In this document: positions 6,307-10,436 of the stretch, in pieces
How positions within the stretch are numbered: the stretch's first letter is position 1
How the letters are laid out: every line of letters starts with the position of its first letter
Assembly (NCBI GenBank): GCA_003454135.1
Contig: DMKW01000036.1
Location: forward strand, 2,092 to 12,527
DNA from: Microbacteriaceae bacterium
GTDB taxonomy: Bacteria > Actinomycetota > Actinomycetes > Actinomycetales > Microbacteriaceae
Direction of reading: 5' to 3'
DNA length: 10,436 bases
Position numbers and translations under genes: made by a program
Notes under the pieces: model-generated
Databases searched by the model: none
The model's input: the letters and a program-made list of their open reading frames with translations, nothing else
What the model was told of the DNA's origin: nothing

Positions 6307-8018
6307 ACGTCGAAGACGGACGCGTGGTGGCCGACACCATCCTGTACAACGGGCGGATCAATACGATCGACGCCGCCGACAGTATCGCGGAGGCCGTCGC
6401 GATCAGCGGTGACCGCATCCTCGCCGTCGGCGGCGATGCCGACATCCGGCGTCTCGCAGGGCGTTCGACCCGCGAGGTCGACCTGCGTGGGCGCAGCGTC
6501 ATCCCCGGGCTCATCGACAACCACACTCATCAGCTGATGGCCGGCCTCGACACCGCAGAGGCCGGGGCGAAGGTCAACGTGCAGTTGTGCACCACGATCG
6601 ACGAGATCAAGTCCCGGATCGCCGAGGCGGCCCGGAGGCTGCAGCCCGGTGAGTGGATTACCACCTCGTGCCTGTTCCGCGGCGCCCTCGAGGACGGCCG
6701 TTTCCCCAATCGGCACGACCTCGACCAGGTGGCGCCGGACAACCCCGTGTACATCGCCGACGGCGGCCGCAACATCATCGTCAACACCCGTGCACTCGAG
6801 CTGGCCGGCATCGATGCAGGCACGCCCGACCCCGGCTCCGATCCCGAGGTCGCCCAGGGGCACATCGTGCGCGACGAGGCGGGCGTGCCCACCGGGCACC
6901 TCATCGTCGGCGCCGGTGACCTGGCACGCCGAGCCTGGTGGAAGCGCCTCGGTCAGCCGATCAAGATGTGGGACTTTCTGGACTTCGACCACGAAACCAC
7001 CCTGCGGGCCCTGCGCGCGCAGATGGGCGTACTCAACGCGGCCGGGATTACCGGCACGCGTGACATGGGCGTCGCACCGCGCGAGATCGACGTCTACCAA
7101 GACCTCGTCGCCCGCGGTGAGGCCACCGTCCGTACCGATCTCATCCTCGGGCTCCCCGTGCAGTACCTCAACACCGAGCAGATCCTCGAATCGCTGCACT
7201 CCTACATGGGACCCAAGCAGGGCTTCGGCGACGAGTGGCTGCGCATCGGCGGCCTGAAAATCGTGGCTCAGAACTACGGGTACTGGAGCATGCAGCCCAA
7301 CAAGATCCGCGTACTGGTTGCCGAGGGCAACCGGCTCGGCTGGTCGTTCGCCATCCACGGCACCCCCGGCGACCTCGGCGACGACATCGAGGTCATCCTC
7401 GACGCCCTGGAGGAAGCCGATCGGGAGATCCCGCTCTCCGGCCGCCGGTGGTCGTACGAGCACGCCTTCGGGCTCATCCAGCCCGAGTACCAGGAGCGGC
7501 TGCGCCGGATGGGAGTCACCATCGCGGCCAACCCGCACCTCTCCTATGTCGGGGCCGGGCGCTCGGTCGCGATGCAGAGTGCCTTGCAGAGCATCCGGAT
7601 GGGCGAGCCGGACGACCCGTCGCGCGCCCTCGATGTCACGATTCGCAAGTGGGGCCAGCCGATCCGCTCGTGGCTCGCGGCCGGATTGCTTGTCACCGGA
7701 GGCAGCGACTCCCCGGCCGTCGCCTACGACCGTGAACAGCCCTTCCTCGGGCTCTGGGCGACCTTCTCGCAGGAGACGCTGGCCGGCGTGCTCATGCCCG
7801 AGGAGACGGTCGACCGCCAGACCGCGTTGCGGATCTGGACGATCAACAACGCAATCGCCACCGGCGAGGAGCACCTGAAAGGCAGCATCGAGGCGGGTAA
7901 GCTCGCCGATCTGGCCGTGCTCACCGGTGACCCCCTGACCACCCCCGACGAGGACTTCCTCTCGCTCAGAGTCGAAGAGACCATCGTCGGCGGCCGAACC
8001 GTGTACGAGAGAGAGTGA
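6303..8018 (+). CDS. YtcJ-like metal-dependent amidohydrolase (amidohydrolase family 3)
   Basis: The enzyme has 571 residues, a usual length for the YtcJ-like group. Such proteins hydrolyse C-N bonds through one or two metal ions in a TIM barrel; the substrate is not predictable. The N-terminal beta-sandwich (DTILYNGRINTID) and its C-terminal partner (GKLADLAVLTGDP) are clear. Likely metal and catalytic residues are H74 and H76 (DNHTHQ), K319 (GLKIV), H352 (AIHG), H387 (YEHAFG) and D469 (GGSDSP). Where relatives often have a GH-containing motif near 153-157, this one reads DGGRN. No signal peptide is seen, so it acts in the cytoplasm. ATG at 6303 overlaps the GTPase stop by 4 bp, which implies translational coupling; longer in-frame readings lie inside the GTPase gene. 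An alpha/beta hydrolase follows 7 nt downstream. Confidence 0.93.
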   Translation: MNVEDGRVVADTILYNGRINTIDAADSIAEAVAISGDRILAVGGDADIRRLAGRSTREVDLRGRSVIPGLIDNHTHQLMAGLDTAEAGAKVNVQLCTTIDEIKSRIAEAARRLQPGEWITTSCLFRGALEDGRFPNRHDLDQVAPDNPVYIADGGRNIIVNTRALELAGIDAGTPDPGSDPEVAQGHIVRDEAGVPTGHLIVGAGDLARRAWWKRLGQPIKMWDFLDFDHETTLRALRAQMGVLNAAGITGTRDMGVAPREIDVYQDLVARGEATVRTDLILGLPVQYLNTEQILESLHSYMGPKQGFGDEWLRIGGLKIVAQNYGYWSMQPNKIRVLVAEGNRLGWSFAIHGTPGDLGDDIEVILDALEEADREIPLSGRRWSYEHAFGLIQPEYQERLRRMGVTIAANPHLSYVGAGRSVAMQSALQSIRMGEPDDPSRALDVTIRKWGQPIRSWLAAGLLVTGGSDSPAVAYDREQPFLGLWATFSQETLAGVLMPEETVDRQTALRIWTINNAIATGEEHLKGSIEAGKLADLAVLTGDPLTTPDEDFLSLRVEETIVGGRTVYERE

Positions 8019-8025
8019 AAAGCAG

Positions 8026-8763
8026 ATGAACCTGACGATTTCGGTGGGCGGCATTGCAATGGACGCCGAACTGACCCTGCCCGAGCAGGGCGGCTCGCTT
8101 GCCGCGGTCGTGCTGTGCCCAGGCCTCACGCGCGACATCGCGGGCCTGGCGTTCTTGCGCGACGCGCTGGTGGCGGATGGCCGAGCGGTGCTCGCGATCC
8201 GCTACCGCGGTATGGACCTGCTCGACGACGACGAGGACGTGCAGGCTGCCATCGACCTGCTGGCCGCCCACGACCGCGTCGACGCTTCACGCATCGCGTT
8301 GGTGGGTCACTCCCGCGGCTCCATGGTGAGCCTCCGCACGGCGGCGAAAGACACTCGCGTGTCAGCCGTCGCGGCCATCCACCCGGTCACCGACTTCCTC
8401 GGCTACGTGCGGGCATCCCGCGACTACGCACCCGTGCGCTACGCGGCACTCGTCTCCCGGTTCGGCGACGCCGATCCGTTCGTCGACCCTGAGCCGTACG
8501 AGCGGTATGCCGCATTGAACTACGCCGACCGGATCACCGCTCCCGTGCTTTTGATCGCAGGCACCACGGATATGCATTCGCCGCTGCATCATTCGCAGCT
8601 GATGAACGACGCCCTAATCGCGGCCGGCAACACTGACACCCGGCTGGAGATCATGGAGGGCTCGGGGCACTTCTTCGAACGGTATTACCTCGACGATTGC
8701 CGCGACGAGACCGCGGCGCTGGTCACCGAGTGGCTGGCAACGGCCGTCCCGACGACCCGATAG
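8026..8763 (+). CDS. Alpha/beta hydrolase (dienelactone hydrolase/S9-like esterase)
   Basis: The product has 245 residues and the alpha/beta hydrolase fold. The nucleophile elbow is GHSRGS with S96 (94-99). D182 (AGTTDMHSP) is the likely acid and H215 (GSGHFF) the base. RYRG at 59-62 after strand three is typical of the group with dienelactone hydrolases and prolyl-oligopeptidase-like esterases. There is no lid insertion and no signal peptide. It probably cleaves a small ester or thioester; the substrate is unknown. It starts 7 nt after the amidohydrolase stop, behind a purine-rich AGAGAG, and is the third gene of the operon. Its last 41 bp overlap the end of the convergent PaaX-family gene. 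Confidence 0.9.
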   Translation: MNLTISVGGIAMDAELTLPEQGGSLAAVVLCPGLTRDIAGLAFLRDALVADGRAVLAIRYRGMDLLDDDEDVQAAIDLLAAHDRVDASRIALVGHSRGSMVSLRTAAKDTRVSAVAAIHPVTDFLGYVRASRDYAPVRYAALVSRFGDADPFVDPEPYERYAALNYADRITAPVLLIAGTTDMHSPLHHSQLMNDALIAAGNTDTRLEIMEGSGHFFERYYLDDCRDETAALVTEWLATAVPTTR

Positions 8764-9604
8764 TCGACGACACGGCCCGGCGGCCGGTGACCGACTCGAC
8801 AAACCGCTCGGCCGCCGGCTGCAGAGTCGCGAACAATTCGAGGAAGAGCTGCTCGGCAGTGACCCCGCTCCAATCGGCCGAGAGATGCTCGAGCGGGATA
8901 CCGGGGTCGAGGTAGGGCAGACGCCGCCATTCGGTCAGGAGTCCGATCTGGGCCGCGAACTGCTCGTCGTCCGGGGTGGAATCATCCATCCCGCCGGCCA
9001 CCGCCGACCAGCGGTCCACGAAGTCGCGATAAAGCCGGTCGAGTGCGTCGAGATCCCACCACCGACGGATGGCGGCGGCCGTCGAGCCGCGCGCTACGTG
9101 GCCGGCGAGGAAGAGGTCGACGTAGTCACGCAACCCGTCACGCTCGAGGGTGCTGTCGAGCTCCGCGAAGATCTGCTCAGTCGCGATCCACAGGCCGGGC
9201 GACACCTGGCCGCAGCCGAGCCTCGTGAGGATCGTGCGCAACTGATGCCGGAGGTGACGCTCGTTCTCCGGGATGGAGAACGAGACGAGCAGCCACGGAT
9301 CGGCGACCATCGCGCGCCGGGGGGCGAAGATGCGCGCATCACCCTCCCGGAACACGGCCTCGAGCTCGGGCGAGAGCTGATACGCCGCCGCTCCGCCGGC
9401 CCGAACGCTCACCAGCACCCCACGACGCTTCAGCCGTGAGACGGACGAGCGGATGCTGGCGTCCTCCACCCCTAGAGCGTGCAGCAGCGCGATCAGGTGC
9501 GAGATCTGCAGAGGCTCGCCATTGAGTCGCGAATAGAGCCCGAAGATCGTCAGGATGTAGTGCTGCTGCCGTTGGGCCGCCGATGGAGTCGCAACGGTCG
9601 TCAT
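8723..9604 (-). CDS. PaaX-family transcriptional repressor
   Basis: The protein has 293 residues with the three parts of PaaX. A winged helix-turn-helix is at about 14-92 (HYILTIFGLYSR, then DASIRSSVSRLKRRGVL as recognition region). A central Cas2-like domain is at about 103-165 (DPWLLVSFSIPENERHLRHQL, then PGLWIA). The C-terminal PaaX_C domain covers about 180-270 (RRWWDLDALDRLYRDF). E. coli PaaX has 316 residues, represses phenylacetate genes and is released by phenylacetyl-CoA; relatives respond to other aryl-CoA compounds. ATG at 9604 was chosen because the usual N-terminus begins here and a -10 box ends just before it; the frame stays open upstream, with an ATG at 9823 inside the neighbouring gene. 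The gene follows the flavoprotein gene after 13 nt. It may also control the facing three-gene operon. Confidence 0.92.
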   Translation of the reverse strand: MTTVATPSAAQRQQHYILTIFGLYSRLNGEPLQISHLIALLHALGVEDASIRSSVSRLKRRGVLVSVRAGGAAAYQLSPELEAVFREGDARIFAPRRAMVADPWLLVSFSIPENERHLRHQLRTILTRLGCGQVSPGLWIATEQIFAELDSTLERDGLRDYVDLFLAGHVARGSTAAAIRRWWDLDALDRLYRDFVDRWSAVAGGMDDSTPDDEQFAAQIGLLTEWRRLPYLDPGIPLEHLSADWSGVTAEQLFLELFATLQPAAERFVESVTGRRAVSSTIGSSGRPLPATR

Positions 9605-9610
9605 GCAGAG

Positions 9611-9616
9611 AGCATA
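9611..9616 (-). promoter_or_regulatory. Candidate -10 box of the paaX-like gene, leaderless
   Basis: TATGCT on the minus strand lies in the 13-nt gap behind the flavoprotein gene and ends 6 nt before the ATG at 9604. No Shine-Dalgarno sequence is present, so an own leaderless transcript is plausible besides readthrough. The -35 region is not convincing. Confidence 0.4.
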
Positions 9617-9617
9617 C

Positions 9618-10436
9618 TCAGTGCGCGGCCGCCGGCACGGGCGCCGTGCGCACAGCCCCCGGTTTGGTCGTGACCGCTGCCCCATCGATCCAGCGGCGAT
9701 GCACACCGTCGTCAACCCGGTCGACTGCTGCTGCGAGCAGTTCCAGCCGAGGGCGGATCGCATCGGTGCGCGCCGACGGTGGCTTGCGAGAGCCGGCCCG
9801 GAAGGGCGCGATCCACTCAGCACCGGGACCGCGGTAGCCCTGGTCGGCGGCGGCGTGCAGGGTCCACTGCGGGTCCCAGAGGTGGGGGCGCCCGAGCGCG
9901 ACGAGGTCCGCTCGGCCGGCCAGGAGGATCGAGTTGACGTCGTCGTAAGACGAGACGGCGCCGACCGCGATCACCGTGACCCCGGCCGCCCGGCCGATCC
10001 GGTTTCGGATCTTGTCGGCGAACGGGGTCTGGTAGCTCCGGCCGAACGCCGGGCGCTCCGCTTTGGCGACCTGTCCGGAGGAAACGTCGATGCCCGCGGC
10101 GCCATGAGCGACGAATGCGGCCGCGATCTCGACGGCGTCGTCGTCGGTGTTGCCGCCGGGCACCCAGTCGTGCGCCGAGATCCGCACCAGGAGCGGGCGC
10201 TCGGTCGGCCAGACGTCACGCACGGCGTCGAAGACCTCGAGCGGGAAGCGCAGTCGGTTCTCCAGCGATCCGCCGTACTCGTCGTCGCGCTGATTGGAGA
10301 TCGGGGAGAGGAAGGAGGAGAGCAGGTAACCGTGGGCAGCGTGCACCTCGAGCAGGTCGAAGCCGGCATCGGCCGCGCGGCGAGCCGACGCGACGAATTG
10401 CTCGCGCAATTCGTTCATGTCGGCTCGGGTTAGAGC
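9618..10436 (-). CDS. Old-yellow-enzyme-type FMN oxidoreductase, C-terminal part, probably of a bifunctional aryl-CoA monooxygenase
   Basis: The frame enters open from the right edge, so the N-terminus is missing; 272 residues are visible. The part of the OYE barrel present includes the substrate- and FMN-contacting HAAHGYL (H32, H35 counted from the visible end), DEYGGSLENR (52-61), LVRIS (83-87) and the phosphate-binding AVGA and GRADLVALGRPHL (174-186). The stretches DWVPGGNTDDD, IDVSSGQ and DPQWTLHAAA closely recall the oxidoreductase half of salicylyl-CoA 5-hydroxylase and anthraniloyl-CoA monooxygenase fusions, where an FAD monooxygenase precedes this domain. A stand-alone NADH:flavin oxidoreductase is the alternative. 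The tail after about residue 215 is Arg-, Pro- and Ala-rich. The PaaX-type regulator follows after 13 nt, which fits aromatic CoA catabolism. A Met seven codons from the edge is internal, because the preceding codons read LTRAD as in relatives. Confidence 0.88.
   Translation of the reverse strand, partial: ALTRADMNELREQFVASARRAADAGFDLLEVHAAHGYLLSSFLSPISNQRDDEYGGSLENRLRFPLEVFDAVRDVWPTERPLLVRISAHDWVPGGNTDDDAVEIAAAFVAHGAAGIDVSSGQVAKAERPAFGRSYQTPFADKIRNRIGRAAGVTVIAVGAVSSYDDVNSILLAGRADLVALGRPHLWDPQWTLHAAADQGYRGPGAEWIAPFRAGSRKPPSARTDAIRPRLELLAAAVDRVDDGVHRRWIDGAAVTTKPGAVRTAPVPAAAH

Noticed and set aside
5697..8138. Minus-strand open frame of 813 codons
   Set aside because: It lies fully opposite the GTPase, amidohydrolase and hydrolase genes, which have complete family motifs; the length is an effect of high GC.
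8885..9439. Plus-strand open frame of 184 codons opposite the paaX-like gene
   Set aside because: Low-complexity charged product without motifs, opposite a gene with clear PaaX domains.
9603..10433. Plus-strand open frame of 276 codons near the right edge
   Set aside because: It is the complement of the OYE-type gene, which has clear FMN-binding motifs.

Overview
The window comes from a high-GC Gram-positive bacterium of the Actinobacteria. A WhiB1-type iron-sulfur regulator sits tail to tail with a PdtaS-type sensor kinase, the same pair and orientation as whiB1 (Rv3219) and pdtaS (Rv3220c) in Mycobacterium tuberculosis. The long DUF5671-like membrane protein, the many GTG starts and several promoter -10 boxes placed directly in front of start codons fit the Microbacteriaceae. 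The family assignment is inference.

Left part (1-5160) looks like core chromosome. On the minus strand a small membrane-anchored protein (1509-1973) overlaps by GTGA a very hydrophobic repeat protein that runs off the left edge (1-1512). Divergent from them is the histidine kinase pdtaS (2061-3554), convergent with whiB1 (3603-3851). Next come a small four-helix membrane protein (4035-4445), a bcp-type peroxiredoxin on the minus strand (4442-4918) and a complete tRNA-Lys(CUU) with encoded CCA (5085-5160).

Right part (5161-10436) looks like accessory catabolism. After about 200 bp of less GC-rich sequence, a good promoter that ends at the start codon drives three tightly packed genes: a COG0523 (CobW-like) metal GTPase, a YtcJ-like metal-dependent amidohydrolase joined to it by an ATGA overlap, and an alpha/beta hydrolase 7 nt further on. 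Facing them on the minus strand are a PaaX-family repressor and, upstream of it, the C-terminal part of an old-yellow-enzyme-type flavoprotein that runs off the right edge. That part resembles the oxidoreductase half of bifunctional aryl-CoA monooxygenases (salicylyl-CoA or anthraniloyl-CoA type), whose pathways suit a PaaX regulator.

The most interesting point is the coupled GTPase-amidohydrolase pair, which suggests a metal-insertion GTPase dedicated to one hydrolase. It lies just downstream of a tRNA gene, a common border of acquired DNA. No IS element, CRISPR array, riboswitch or rRNA was recognised. No stretch longer than 300 bp lacks a gene.
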